64,000 bases of DNA from Bacillota bacterium (GTDB taxonomy: Bacteria; Bacillota_A; Clostridia; Lachnospirales; Lachnospiraceae), in contig JAEYMU010000043.1 of NCBI GenBank assembly GCA_023407175.1, positions 1-64,000 of the forward strand. Direction: 5' to 3'. Within the stretch, counting starts at the first letter, position 1. Every line of letters begins with the position of its first letter. The position numbers and the translations under genes are program-made. Shown here piece after piece: positions 13,720 to 22,347 of this stretch. Below the pieces are notes generated by a model, which made no database searches, was not told the DNA's origin, and worked only from the letters and a program-made list of their open reading frames with translations.

Positions 13720-14493
13720 TTAGATATATAGTAAAAGCTTAACGCTGTAGCGTCCCTTTTTTGTCTGATAAGAGGTCCCTGCATAAATAAATTTGCCAAG
13801 TCCTCTTGCCGATATTACATCATTCTCCTTGAGCAGATAGCTGTTGGATAAAACCAGCTTTCCGTTGACATACACCTTGCCGCCTTCAATCAGCCCCGTC
13901 AGACTGCTTCTTGAACCTTGAAATGCCGCCGCCAATATACTGTCAAGCCTCACCGAGGCTACTGTGCCATTCATCTCCTTAAGTCTTGGTTTATAATCAA
14001 ATTCCTGCTGTTGAATCAAAGAACACTGTACCACCGTATGCTTAACCTTATTAAGCTGGTCTGTAATAAACTCACTGATCGAGGAAAGGGCAAACAGATA
14101 ACCCTCATTCTCAAGGATCAGGATATCACCAAGCTTGCAGCGGTCGATTCCAAGATTAAGAACCGCACCCAGGAAGTCTCTGTGGCTTAGACTATCACTG
14201 AATTTCTGGTTAACCGGCTTTACTCTGATACAGGAAACCGGATATTCCATATCCTTCTCCTCGTTTACATAGGCATCACCACAAAAACAAAGTATTTTCC
14301 TCTCGGCATCCTGATACCCTCCGTAAGCAAAATACTTTATCATAGGCAACTCATTTTTAAGGCTGTAAAATATGTTCTGTTCATTCAGATTTAAGAAATC
14401 GGAATATAGGTTGATTCCGCGGTTGTAAGCCGTATTAGCCAAATCAAGCAGGCGTCTTTCCAGAAACTTTTCATCCTTATCCATAGGTTTCAT
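13720..14493 (-). CDS. ylmH: YlmH-family S4-domain RNA-binding protein
   Basis: 257 residues. The N-terminal domain is typical of the YlmH family (FLERRLLDLANTAYNRGI...FSDFLN) and the C-terminal S4 domain (VRLDSILAAAFQGSRSSLTGLIEGGKVYVNGK) binds RNA. YlmH homologues bind stalled ribosomal large subunits carrying peptidyl-tRNA in Firmicutes. It sits between sepF and divIVA as in Bacillus and many Clostridia. Confidence 0.9.
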   Translation of the reverse strand: MKPMDKDEKFLERRLLDLANTAYNRGINLYSDFLNLNEQNIFYSLKNELPMIKYFAYGGYQDAERKILCFCGDAYVNEEKDMEYPVSCIRVKPVNQKFSDSLSHRDFLGAVLNLGIDRCKLGDILILENEGYLFALSSISEFITDQLNKVKHTVVQCSLIQQQEFDYKPRLKEMNGTVASVRLDSILAAAFQGSRSSLTGLIEGGKVYVNGKLVLSNSYLLKENDVISARGLGKFIYAGTSYQTKKGRYSVKLLLYI

Positions 14494-14496
14494 CGT

Positions 14497-15066
14497 CTAG
14501 AATTTGGACTGAAAGGTCGGAGGAATGAAGCTGTTATCCTGGACTAAATCCAGATAATCACCGGAAATATCAACTGTGTCCGGGGACACGATAAAAATGC
14601 AGTTAGAGATGCGGTGCAGCCTGCCATTAATTGCATAAACAGAGCCTGAAATAAAGTCCATCGTACGCTGTGCCAATTTGTCATCAAAGCCTTCCAGATT
14701 AATTACGGTCGCTCTTCCGGTCAAAAGCATGTCGCATATTTCCTGTGAATCCTCAAAGGAAGTAGGTTTCATGATGCATACCTCAAGTCCCTTAGGCGTT
14801 GTCCTGATTGGCACAACCTTGCCGGATGAACTTCTTTCCATCTTAGTCACCCTTTCTTTTCTGGCGTCACTAGCTGCAGCGGTCTGCTGGGAAGCATAGG
14901 ACGGACTGCTCTGAGTCTCTTCATACCGTTCCGGTTTCGCTTCTTTTCGCTCGGAACGTCTTACTCTTTTTTCCTCTTTTTGAGCTGCTTCTTCCAGGTA
15001 TTCTTCATATTCATCATCTTCGGTTAATTTCATTGAGTTTAAAAAACTTTTAAAAATATTAGACAT
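14497..15066 (-). CDS. sepF: Cell division protein SepF
   Basis: 189 residues: an N-terminal amphipathic membrane-binding helix (MSNIFKSFLNSMKL), a charged linker of about 80 residues and the SepF core (VCIMKPTSFEDSQEICDMLLTGRATVINLEG...FISGSVYAI). SepF polymerises into rings, anchors FtsZ to the membrane and helps bundle it. The gene lies next to yggS, ylmH and divIVA, the conserved context. The linker is longer than in Bacillus. Confidence 0.94.
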   Translation of the reverse strand: MSNIFKSFLNSMKLTEDDEYEEYLEEAAQKEEKRVRRSERKEAKPERYEETQSSPSYASQQTAAASDARKERVTKMERSSSGKVVPIRTTPKGLEVCIMKPTSFEDSQEICDMLLTGRATVINLEGFDDKLAQRTMDFISGSVYAINGRLHRISNCIFIVSPDTVDISGDYLDLVQDNSFIPPTFQSKF

Positions 15067-15080
15067 TGCCCTTCTCCTAT

Positions 15081-15824
15081 CTATATTGGTTCGTTTATAG
15101 AATAATCCCGTTCACCGAAAATGCCTGTCCCAATCCGAACCATCGTGGCACCCTCTTCAATTGCGACCTCAAAATCTCCTGTCATTCCCATCGAAAGAAT
15201 ATCAAAGAATTCTGTATTCAAAATGTTTCCATCACCCTTATTATCGGCGTTTTTTGTTTTTATGTCAACATATAATTCTCGCAATTTCTTAAAATACTCC
15301 CTATTTTTTTCAGGATTTTCTACATATGGTGCTATGGTCATAAGCCCTCTTACTCGTACATGGGACAGTCCGGCCATATCCTTTATCAGCGGTACTACCT
15401 CCTCCGGACTCAAGCCGAACTTTGTATCCTCACCTGCAACATTGACCTCAAGCAGGATATCTGCTGTCAGCTTCTTCTTTGCCGCCTCTTCCCCAATTTG
15501 CTGCGCAAGGCGCAGGGAATCCACGGAGTGGATAAGTACCGCCTTATCAATGATGTATTTTACCTTATTCCTCTGCAAATGCCCAATCAAATGCCAGGCT
15601 ACCTTCTCTTCGAATTTCTCATTCAAGTCCTCATATTTTTGAACCAGCTCCTGCACCTTGTTCTCGCCAAAATGGCGCATTCCAAGCTCATATGCCTCCT
15701 CAAGCATCTCATTCGGCTTTGTCTTGCTTACGGCAATCAGCGTCACCTCAGAACGGTCTCTTTTTACCCTGTCGCAAGCCGTCTGAATTCTTTGCTCAAC
15801 CTCCATAATATTATCCTTCATCAT
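15081..15824 (-). CDS. YggS/PLPBP-family pyridoxal phosphate homeostasis protein
   Basis: 247 residues, alanine-racemase-like TIM barrel that binds PLP through the Lys in LIAVSKTKP; GLMTIAPY and LSMGMTGDFEVAIEEGATMVRIG are family hallmarks. The proteins have no known enzyme activity and buffer B6 vitamers and amino/keto acid pools. It is the first gene of the yggS-sepF-ylmH-divIVA group. The strong ribosome site is separated from the start by a hairpin (15834-15857). Confidence 0.93.
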   Translation of the reverse strand: MMKDNIMEVEQRIQTACDRVKRDRSEVTLIAVSKTKPNEMLEEAYELGMRHFGENKVQELVQKYEDLNEKFEEKVAWHLIGHLQRNKVKYIIDKAVLIHSVDSLRLAQQIGEEAAKKKLTADILLEVNVAGEDTKFGLSPEEVVPLIKDMAGLSHVRVRGLMTIAPYVENPEKNREYFKKLRELYVDIKTKNADNKGDGNILNTEFFDILSMGMTGDFEVAIEEGATMVRIGTGIFGERDYSINEPI

Positions 15825-15833
15825 GATATAATC

Positions 15834-15865
15834 AGTCGAGTAGACTTTGTCTCGACTTTCCTCCT
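15834..15865 (-). promoter_or_regulatory. Hairpin between ribosome-binding site and yggS start
   Basis: On the minus strand AGGAGG (15865-15860) is followed by a 7-bp stem-loop AGTCGAG/CTCGACT (15857-15834), then nine bases to the ATG. Linear spacing is far too long, but folding out the hairpin brings the site to about 11 bases from the start. A translation start with a bridging hairpin is inferred. Confidence 0.4.
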
Positions 15866-15916
15866 CTCCATGTCATTCTATCATTTCTGTATCCTGCAAT
15901 AAGATTGATCTTATTC

Positions 15917-17287
15917 TTAATAGATAATTTCCTGTTCCTCGGCCAGCTTACCATCCAGAATAATATGGTCGTAGGCGGATAGTCCGTTACTGGTATGGTC
16001 GCTTACGATACTATATTCTTTGCCTGAATCCAGCACTTCAATTCGCTTAAATACGGCATACCCCAGATTTACATTGTAAACTCCCGATAATTTTATTGTC
16101 TTGGAAAGGGTATAGGTATCACTGCCATCGACTGGCTGTATCTGGGTTCCTGCTTCAAATAAATCTGTATCAACATATCCATAATTATTATCATCATCCT
16201 GATAATAAATATTGGCAACCACAAATTGCGTGCTGGTGTCTCCGTTTTCACCGTAAACTAATTTCACCAATCCATTTTCCTTACTGTCTCCGCCCTGTGT
16301 AAAATAGGACAAGGGTACCTCATAAAATTCCTTTTCCACGATTGCTGTATTGGGTATTTTCAAGCCCTCCACCGAAGAAAAATTAATCCGGATATCCAAG
16401 AATCGCTCGCCCAGATAATTGGCCATATCCTTGGTCATAGACAATATAGCGTATTGATCGGAGTCTCTCGAAGCAAAGCTTAGCTTTGCTGTGATATCAC
16501 AGTCATCCTCCAGCACCGTAATGCTTACCTTCTCCTGATCCTTTAGTCTGCTGTACTGGTCTTTGGTCAATGGTAATATGAGCTTCCAGGTTTCCGAGGT
16601 AATCATCTTATAAACAGGGGTGCTCTGGGATATCTTGTCCGTTGTCCGAAGGTTGGTTTTGGTATAATCCTTTGGATGGAACATATCCGCCGTAAAGTTT
16701 TCCTCGGTTACCGCCTCATAATTATCCGTATAATATGTAATAATTCCGCTCTTGTCACTGGTTATCGCTCCAGCCGTCGAAGCAGCTGTTTGATTTTCGC
16801 TGATTAAAGCACTGTTGAGGATGTCTAACACCGTACTTGCAGCCGTATCCTTAAAATCTAAAACCTTCGAGTAATCGGAATCGGAATAAGAATTTCGAAA
16901 GCTTCTAATCTCATGGCTGAGCAAAGCCGTATTCTTAGATGTTAATACAATCGCCGCGCTGTCCATATTATCTGTATTATAGACCTCATTGTCTGAAATT
17001 GCATAGATTGCTTCATTTTTTGCTACCCGCGCTCCATCCTTCTGATAATAGAGTACATAACCGGACTTTGCTGTTTGAAAAAGCTCTTCCTGCCTTAAAA
17101 CCAGTGCGGTAATCTTATTGTCAACCGCAGTCGTACCTTTGTGAACCTCATATATGGTAAGCTGATCTTTTGTTAAATAAAAGTATACATTAAATGCTAT
17201 ATAAATGAACAATACTACAAATATGACAACTCCTATATTGATTGTTTTTCTTTTTTTAAACCGGACAACCTTATTTTGTTCGCCCAA
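15917..17287 (-). CDS. HlyD-like membrane-anchored adaptor protein
   Basis: 456 residues with TTG start and a full GGAGGTGA site seven bases upstream. A basic N-terminus is followed by one membrane helix (about 17-38) and an extracytoplasmic region resembling the barrel-sandwich and coiled parts of HlyD adaptors (TALVLRQEELFQTAKSGYVLYYQKDGARVAKNEAIY). Orthologues next to sepF/yggS in Lachnospiraceae are annotated as HlyD-family or hypothetical. No transporter partner is adjacent. A role in envelope or division is suggested by context only. Confidence 0.65.
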   Translation of the reverse strand: MGEQNKVVRFKKRKTINIGVVIFVVLFIYIAFNVYFYLTKDQLTIYEVHKGTTAVDNKITALVLRQEELFQTAKSGYVLYYQKDGARVAKNEAIYAISDNEVYNTDNMDSAAIVLTSKNTALLSHEIRSFRNSYSDSDYSKVLDFKDTAASTVLDILNSALISENQTAASTAGAITSDKSGIITYYTDNYEAVTEENFTADMFHPKDYTKTNLRTTDKISQSTPVYKMITSETWKLILPLTKDQYSRLKDQEKVSITVLEDDCDITAKLSFASRDSDQYAILSMTKDMANYLGERFLDIRINFSSVEGLKIPNTAIVEKEFYEVPLSYFTQGGDSKENGLVKLVYGENGDTSTQFVVANIYYQDDDNNYGYVDTDLFEAGTQIQPVDGSDTYTLSKTIKLSGVYNVNLGYAVFKRIEVLDSGKEYSIVSDHTSNGLSAYDHIILDGKLAEEQEIIY

Positions 17288-17604
17288 GCCGTCACCTCCT
17301 ACTTCGGAATACTATATATTATACTTGTTTTTTTTGGATTTTTAAACCCTTATTTTAGCCTAAGCAAAAGATGTTTTCGCAGCTTATTACAGTTCAGCCT
17401 TGCAAAGAACGGTCAATTTCCCTGCAAGACTGAACTGTAATAATTTGAGATATCTTTGCACTTTACTGCAAAGGATGAATAAGTACGAAAAATATGGTTA
17501 CTCTATTAAAAGGAAGTTATCTCTTTGTATTCGATGCTTCGCCTTTGGAGCAAAAGGATATCAGGAGCTTTTCAATGAAATATACAAAATGAAGGAGGTT
17601 CGTT
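17288..17604 (+). promoter_or_regulatory. Divergent gap with two large hairpins ahead of the DUF378 gene
   Basis: A 14-bp inverted repeat TTATTACAGTTCAG (17384-17397) / CTGAACTGTAATAA (17430-17443) continues inward with TTGCA/TGCAA. A second hairpin CTTTGCA/TGCAAAG is at 17454-17473. Both lie between divergently read genes, so ordinary termination of a known gene does not explain them. They could form a structured leader for the DUF378 gene or a small RNA. No protein gene was seen here. Confidence 0.45.
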
Positions 17605-17802
17605 ATGAAGACATTGGATTATATCGCGCTGGTCTTAGTGGTAATCGGTGCTGTCAATTGGGGACTGATCGGTTTCTTTAGCTTTGATCTGGTAAGAGTG
17701 ATTTTTGGAGACATGACCTTGATTTCTAGAATTGTATATGCTCTTGTTGGTATTTCAGGTCTATATGCTTTAAGCTTCTTTGGAAGATTACGAAACGAAT
17801 AA
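17605..17802 (+). CDS. DUF378 small membrane protein
   Basis: 65 residues with GAAGGAGG seven bases upstream. Two membrane helices and the family pattern (LDYIALVLVVIGAVNWGLIGFFSFDLV...LSRIVYALVGISGLY-like) identify DUF378, a widespread small membrane family without known function. It is monocistronic, with its own terminator. Confidence 0.9.
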   Translation: MKTLDYIALVLVVIGAVNWGLIGFFSFDLVRVIFGDMTLISRIVYALVGISGLYALSFFGRLRNE

Positions 17803-17809
17803 AAAATAT

Positions 17810-17838
17810 GGAGCGCCATAATCCGGCGCTCCTTTTTT
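17810..17838 (+). terminator. Rho-independent terminator of the DUF378 gene
   Basis: GGAGCGCC pairs with GGCGCTCC across a seven-base loop and is followed by TTTTTT, eight bases after the stop codon. Confidence 0.93.
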
Positions 17839-17883
17839 GTGTGCCGATGGGCACACTTTCTTGTTTATTCGTTAAAATATCTC

Positions 17884-18303
17884 TTACAAAGATACACTTA
17901 CATTCTTTTTCATATATTCAGGCAGCTGATCCTCGTTCATGGAAATACTAAGAACGAAATCTACATGGAACTGCTCCGAAATTTTCTCAAGCTTGGCATA
18001 TACAGTTTCAAAATTCTCTTCAGATACATAGGCTATTTTGAGGAAACTATCCAGATACACTGTCTGTAAATCATGATCGCCGGATATGATACCACAGATA
18101 AAACCGATAAACTCACTTTGATTTTCGATGAAATAATCCCGAATATTCTCTAATCTTATCTTATTACTTAATTCGTACATATGCTTGTTGCTTTTGTCAA
18201 GATAAACAATGCTTCCTTTTGCAGCTCTCACTTCGGTGTTTGCCTTTTCGATAAGGATCTTCGTCTTTCCCTTACCCTTTTCACCTGAAATAATCTGTAT
18301 CAT
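17884..18303 (-). CDS. Small P-loop NTPase-like protein
   Basis: 139 residues with AAGGAGGAG before ATG. Walker A GEKGKGKT is at residues 7-14 (MIQIISGEKGKGKTK), followed by a strand and a D at VYLD that may be Walker B-like. Lachnospiraceae orthologues are sometimes labelled twitching-motility PilT-like, but it has only the nucleotide-binding core and no pilus gene is near. The function is unknown. Confidence 0.75.
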   Translation of the reverse strand: MIQIISGEKGKGKTKILIEKANTEVRAAKGSIVYLDKSNKHMYELSNKIRLENIRDYFIENQSEFIGFICGIISGDHDLQTVYLDSFLKIAYVSEENFETVYAKLEKISEQFHVDFVLSISMNEDQLPEYMKKNVSVSL

Positions 18304-18492
18304 TGTAATCTCCTCCTTATGGTGGGCGCAACGTAAGATGTGCGGTGCCGGATATGAAATTTTGATAAGATGAAACGGCTAATATTTCATCTATAGACCA
18401 CTATATTAACCAATATTGATAAGATTATTATAGTACAAACCAGGAATAAAAACAACTATAAAATTCCATTCCAAAGGATTTATAATTTGATT

Positions 18493-19467
18493 TTATTCCT
18501 CTGCCTTTGACAAAAGTTCGGTCATCTGGCTGTAGAGAGTTCCCTTGTCAGGAGCTTTTAAAACCACTGATATATACTCCTTTTTATCACTGTCCTGGAC
18601 CAATAGGATCAGACAATTACCTGCCTTGCTGGTCGTTCCTGTCTTGCCTCCGATTACCTCCAGACCCGGATCTAAGGCTTCTTCGCCCTCCAGATATTGA
18701 TTCGTGGAAGTAAAAGTCTTCTCTTTTGCATTCCCGTCCTTATCCGAATATACGGCCGTATAGGAGGGGATATTGATTATGCTTCGGAACAAATCATATT
18801 CCAGCAGCTCATGAAATATCAAATATAAATCGTATGCAGTCGTATATTGATTATCATCGTGGAGACCATTGGGGTTTACAAAATTAGAATGTACGGCACC
18901 GATTTTTACTGCCTCTTCATTCATCATCTGAGCAAATTTCTCAACACTTCCGCCCACATGCTCCGCAACCGCAACAGCGGCGTCATTGCCGGAATAGATC
19001 AGCATACTATACAATAAGGCTTCCAGGGAAATTTCTTCCCCTTCCTCAAAGCCGCAGGTTTTTGCACCGATTTCCGTGATATGAGATGCATTATAGCTGA
19101 TCGTTACCAGATCGGTTAATTCGCCGTACCGCAACGCTACAAGAGTGGTCAAAAGCTTTGTCAAGCTGGCCGGATACATCCTGTCATATACGTGATCCGC
19201 ATAGATTACCCTATTGTCTGTGGTATTAATCAGCAAAGATGCACCCGAGGTAAGCTGTTCATCCCCTCCGGTGTTATCCTCCTCTGTAACGACTGCAAGC
19301 TTCTCCGCAAAAAAATCACCTTCCGTAAGCCGGTTATCCACCGAATATACCGGTGAATTTAAAGTATCCTGATACGCAAGAAATTCTTCCGCGGAATTCT
19401 TACATCCGCCAAGAAGAGTTATCACAATAAGAATTATCATACCTAGAAATCTTTTTTTCATACGCAT
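18493..19467 (-). CDS. D-alanyl-D-alanine carboxypeptidase, lipoprotein form
   Basis: 324 residues. A lipoprotein signal (ITLLGGC) precedes a serine-peptidase S11 domain with SLTK (catalytic Ser), SGN and KTGT motifs. The enzyme trims the terminal D-Ala of peptidoglycan pentapeptides and controls cross-linking. The lipobox replaces the C-terminal amphipathic anchor common in PBP5-type enzymes. It lies just downstream of mgsA and rodA; GGAAGG is about 12 bases before the start. Confidence 0.92.
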   Translation of the reverse strand: MRMKKRFLGMIILIVITLLGGCKNSAEEFLAYQDTLNSPVYSVDNRLTEGDFFAEKLAVVTEEDNTGGDEQLTSGASLLINTTDNRVIYADHVYDRMYPASLTKLLTTLVALRYGELTDLVTISYNASHITEIGAKTCGFEEGEEISLEALLYSMLIYSGNDAAVAVAEHVGGSVEKFAQMMNEEAVKIGAVHSNFVNPNGLHDDNQYTTAYDLYLIFHELLEYDLFRSIINIPSYTAVYSDKDGNAKEKTFTSTNQYLEGEEALDPGLEVIGGKTGTTSKAGNCLILLVQDSDKKEYISVVLKAPDKGTLYSQMTELLSKAEE

Positions 19468-19495
19468 ACTAACTTAATGCCTTCCCTTTGATTTA

Positions 19496-19894
19496 TCAGG
19501 ATTTAAAAAGTTCTCTCCAGTCCAGATCACCACGATCCAGCGCCTTTACCAGCAGCTCAGCCGTAGCAAGATTAGTCGCGAGTGGAATATTATGCTTATC
19601 ACATAGTTGAAAAATATTATTTACATCAGGCTCATGTGATTTTGGTGTCAGAGGATCACGCAGGAAGATAATGATATCCATCTGATTATGCTCTATCTGG
19701 GACCCCAACTGCTGCTCTCCTCCAAGATGACCTGCCAGATACTTATGAACTGCCAGATTGGTTACTTCTTCTATCAGGCGTCCTGTTGTTCCGGTAGCGT
19801 ATAGATTATGCTTACTTAGGATTCCACGGTAGGCGATGCAAAAATTCTGCATCAGCTTCTTTTTCGCGTCATGGGCAATCATGCCAATATTCAT
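19496..19894 (-). CDS. mgsA: Methylglyoxal synthase
   Basis: The start at 19894 (MNIGMIAHD) is preferred over 19918 because AGGAGG lies ten bases upstream. The 132-residue enzyme converts dihydroxyacetone phosphate to methylglyoxal and phosphate, a bypass of lower glycolysis when phosphate is limiting. GTTGRLI and the LGGEQQLG and DPLTPKSHEPDV motifs are present. Location directly after rodA is the usual clostridial arrangement. Confidence 0.95.
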   Translation of the reverse strand: MNIGMIAHDAKKKLMQNFCIAYRGILSKHNLYATGTTGRLIEEVTNLAVHKYLAGHLGGEQQLGSQIEHNQMDIIIFLRDPLTPKSHEPDVNNIFQLCDKHNIPLATNLATAELLVKALDRGDLDWRELFKS

Positions 19895-19984
19895 ATTATA
19901 TATACCTCCTTCTGCCACTTTTATAGTGGCCTTTTATTCATATTAATTCAATAGCCCGCAGGCTTTCTTAAGGCTATTTTATGC

Positions 19985-21130
19985 TTATTTTGCACTCCCC
20001 CTGTTTCTTTGCGGCTGCAGCCTTATATTCAGGATAATTCCAACTGCCAGCATTCCGCTCATCAGGGAGCTTAGTCCCGAACTTAAAAACGGCAAGGGGA
20101 TACCTGTATTAGGCAGCAGCTTTGTCGCCACACCGATATTAACGAATAATTGAAACGCAAACATAGAAGCTAATCCGACAGCAATGAGCATCCCCATATA
20201 ATCGGGAGCCTTTCGCGCTGTCATGATACAAATATATACGATTGCGGCGTATAATCCAATAATGATACAACAGCCAATAAAGCCAAATTCTTCCCCTGCA
20301 ACGGAAAAGATAAAGTCACTTTCCCGTATGGGTACACTGTCATAATTATGATCCTCCTCGGTGCCATCCATCCATACCTTACCATATAATTCCCCGGAAC
20401 CGATAGCAAGAACAGAATTGTCCTGCTGATACATCTGATCCTTATATTCATCCGATTCCTGGTTCAAAAAGGATAGTACCCGATTACGCTGATAGGGCTT
20501 CAATATGACCTGGTAATCCTGCTGGATATACCAGAAGAAGCCCATAACTGCCGGAATACCGATTAAGATAACCGGAAGTATTATTTTCCAGCTTAGCCCC
20601 GATGCAAATATCATCGTAGCAAATATAAACATGATTACCAGGCTTGTCGAAAGGTTTGTTTGTATTAAAATCAAGCCTGTGGGCAATCCGACAGAAATTA
20701 CAGCCAGCAACAGTACCCACGCCTTATTAATCTTTTGCCGGAATATCGTAAACAGCTTTGCTGCAAAGATAATAATAATTATTTTGGACAGCTCCGAGGG
20801 CTGAAAGCTGGTAAAGCCAAGGTCCAGCCAGCGTCTTGAATTGTTTAATACGATTCCAAAAGAACTGAATTTAACCAACGCCAGCAATACCAGATTGATA
20901 ACATAGAACACCAAATAAAAGCTGCTGATGATATGATAATCAATCAAGGACAGAACTATAACTCCCATCATTCCACCGATAATACCAACCAAATGCTTTA
21001 GATATAGTCTTGTGTCATCCGTATGCACCCGACTAATCAGAAATACCCCTATCATCCCCAGCACAATGACAATCATCACAAGTATAAAATTATATCGTTT
21101 GAAGTCATACTGCTTAAAATATTTTAGCAT
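19985..21130 (-). CDS. rodA: RodA/FtsW/SpoVE-family peptidoglycan polymerase
   Basis: 381 residues with about ten membrane helices and family motifs (VLNNSRRWLDLG, FQPSELSKI, TGIPLPFLSSG). SEDS proteins polymerise lipid II glycan strands and work with a class B PBP. The gene is in a run with min, mre and mrdA genes, which favours the elongation enzyme RodA over FtsW or SpoVE. Confidence 0.92.
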   Translation of the reverse strand: MLKYFKQYDFKRYNFILVMIVIVLGMIGVFLISRVHTDDTRLYLKHLVGIIGGMMGVIVLSLIDYHIISSFYLVFYVINLVLLALVKFSSFGIVLNNSRRWLDLGFTSFQPSELSKIIIIIFAAKLFTIFRQKINKAWVLLLAVISVGLPTGLILIQTNLSTSLVIMFIFATMIFASGLSWKIILPVILIGIPAVMGFFWYIQQDYQVILKPYQRNRVLSFLNQESDEYKDQMYQQDNSVLAIGSGELYGKVWMDGTEEDHNYDSVPIRESDFIFSVAGEEFGFIGCCIIIGLYAAIVYICIMTARKAPDYMGMLIAVGLASMFAFQLFVNIGVATKLLPNTGIPLPFLSSGLSSLMSGMLAVGIILNIRLQPQRNRGSAK

Positions 21131-21142
21131 CCACTTACATCC

Positions 21143-21421
21143 TTATTTTTTAGAGGTCTTTAAATCCTTAATCGGTATATTGGCGTATAGCACCGGTACT
21201 GTACCGTTATTTGATTCAGATTCTGTCTGTGTGATTTTGATGTCAAGTCCATCTAAATCTATATTAATATATTTTGATATTACAGTTATAATATCATTCT
21301 TAATCTGTTCCATTATTTCCGGAGAGCATCCGGCCCGGTCAGAAACCAGCACTAACTTCAGCCTATCCTTCGCGATACTACTGGTTCCCTTCTTTTTGAA
21401 AAAATCCGAAAAGCCCATCAT
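21143..21421 (-). CDS. minE: Cell division topological specificity factor MinE
   Basis: 92 residues. The amphipathic N-terminus (MGFSDFFKKK) and the anti-MinCD/topology region (LKLVLVSDRAGCSPEIMEQIKNDI) match MinE. It releases MinD from the membrane and sets its oscillation. The gene lies between minD and rodA. Confidence 0.95.
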   Translation of the reverse strand: MMGFSDFFKKKGTSSIAKDRLKLVLVSDRAGCSPEIMEQIKNDIITVISKYINIDLDGLDIKITQTESESNNGTVPVLYANIPIKDLKTSKK

Positions 21422-21432
21422 TACGCCACCCC

Positions 21433-22224
21433 CTAATTCTTCTTACGTTTACCAAACAGCTTACCCAAGATACCCTGCTTCTCCTCCAGATTCAGGAAAG
21501 GCACTTCCTCACCGATTACTCTTTTGCATATATTCATATAAGCTCTTCCGGCAAGTGAATCGTTGCCAACCAAGGGCTCTCCCTGATTGGTGGAGATAAC
21601 AATATTCTCGTCATCCGGTACAATTCCAATCAAATCTACTGCAAGAATCTCACATACATCATCACTGGACATCATATCTCCCCGTTTTACCATATCCATA
21701 CGAATACGGTTAACAATCAGGTGGGTCTGCTTCATATCATTTGCTTCCAGCAGGCCTATGATCCGGTCGGCATCCCTTACGGCAGATACCTCGGGGGTCG
21801 TTACCACCAACGCCCTGTCTGCTCCTGCAATCGCGTTTTTAAAGCCTTGCTCAATTCCTGCAGGACAATCCAGTAATATGTAATCAAATTCTTCTCTTAA
21901 TTCATCGGCAAGCTTTCTCATCTGCTCAGGGCTTACTGAATTTTTATCCCTGGTCTGAGCTGACGGTAATAAATAAAGATTAGGATAACGCTTATCCTTG
22001 ATTAAGGCATTGCGAATTCGGCAGGTCCCTTCGATAACATCAACCAAATTATATACAATCCGGTTTTCCAGGCCCATGACAACATCCAGGTTTCTTAATC
22101 CGATATCTGTGTCTATTAATACAACCTTTTTGTCCAGCATTGCCAAACCAGTTCCGACATTTGCGGTGGTAGTTGTCTTTCCTACGCCACCCTTGCCGGA
22201 AGTCACAACGATTACTTCGCCCAT
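21433..22224 (-). CDS. minD: Septum site-determining ATPase MinD
   Basis: 263 residues. The deviant Walker A GKGGVGKT (10-17, Lys11) starts the ParA/MinD fold, and a C-terminal amphipathic helix (ILGKLFGKRKK) targets the membrane. MinD recruits MinC to block FtsZ away from mid-cell. The ribosome site GGAGGA is preceded by two tandem hairpins that contain the same GGAGGA sequence. Confidence 0.97.
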   Translation of the reverse strand: MGEVIVVTSGKGGVGKTTTTANVGTGLAMLDKKVVLIDTDIGLRNLDVVMGLENRIVYNLVDVIEGTCRIRNALIKDKRYPNLYLLPSAQTRDKNSVSPEQMRKLADELREEFDYILLDCPAGIEQGFKNAIAGADRALVVTTPEVSAVRDADRIIGLLEANDMKQTHLIVNRIRMDMVKRGDMMSSDDVCEILAVDLIGIVPDDENIVISTNQGEPLVGNDSLAGRAYMNICKRVIGEEVPFLNLEEKQGILGKLFGKRKKN

Positions 22225-22242
22225 AAATCAATCCTCCATGTT

Positions 22243-22289
22243 TTTTCGGAGGATTTCTCCTCCATCGTTTTCGGAGGATTTCTCCTCCA
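22243..22289 (-). repeat. Tandem hairpin repeats in the minC-minD gap
   Basis: Two identical 22-base units (22243-22264 and 22268-22289, period 25) each contain GGAGGA-TTTC-TCCTCC-type inverted repeats. On the minus strand each unit shows a GGAGGA, so the minD leader has two decoy-like, self-paired ribosome sites before the real one. Confidence 0.6.
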
Positions 22290-22347
22290 AATTATTTATA
22301 ACAGGGGGAAATGTTTCCATCTCCTCCTGCTGTTTATGATATGCTTC

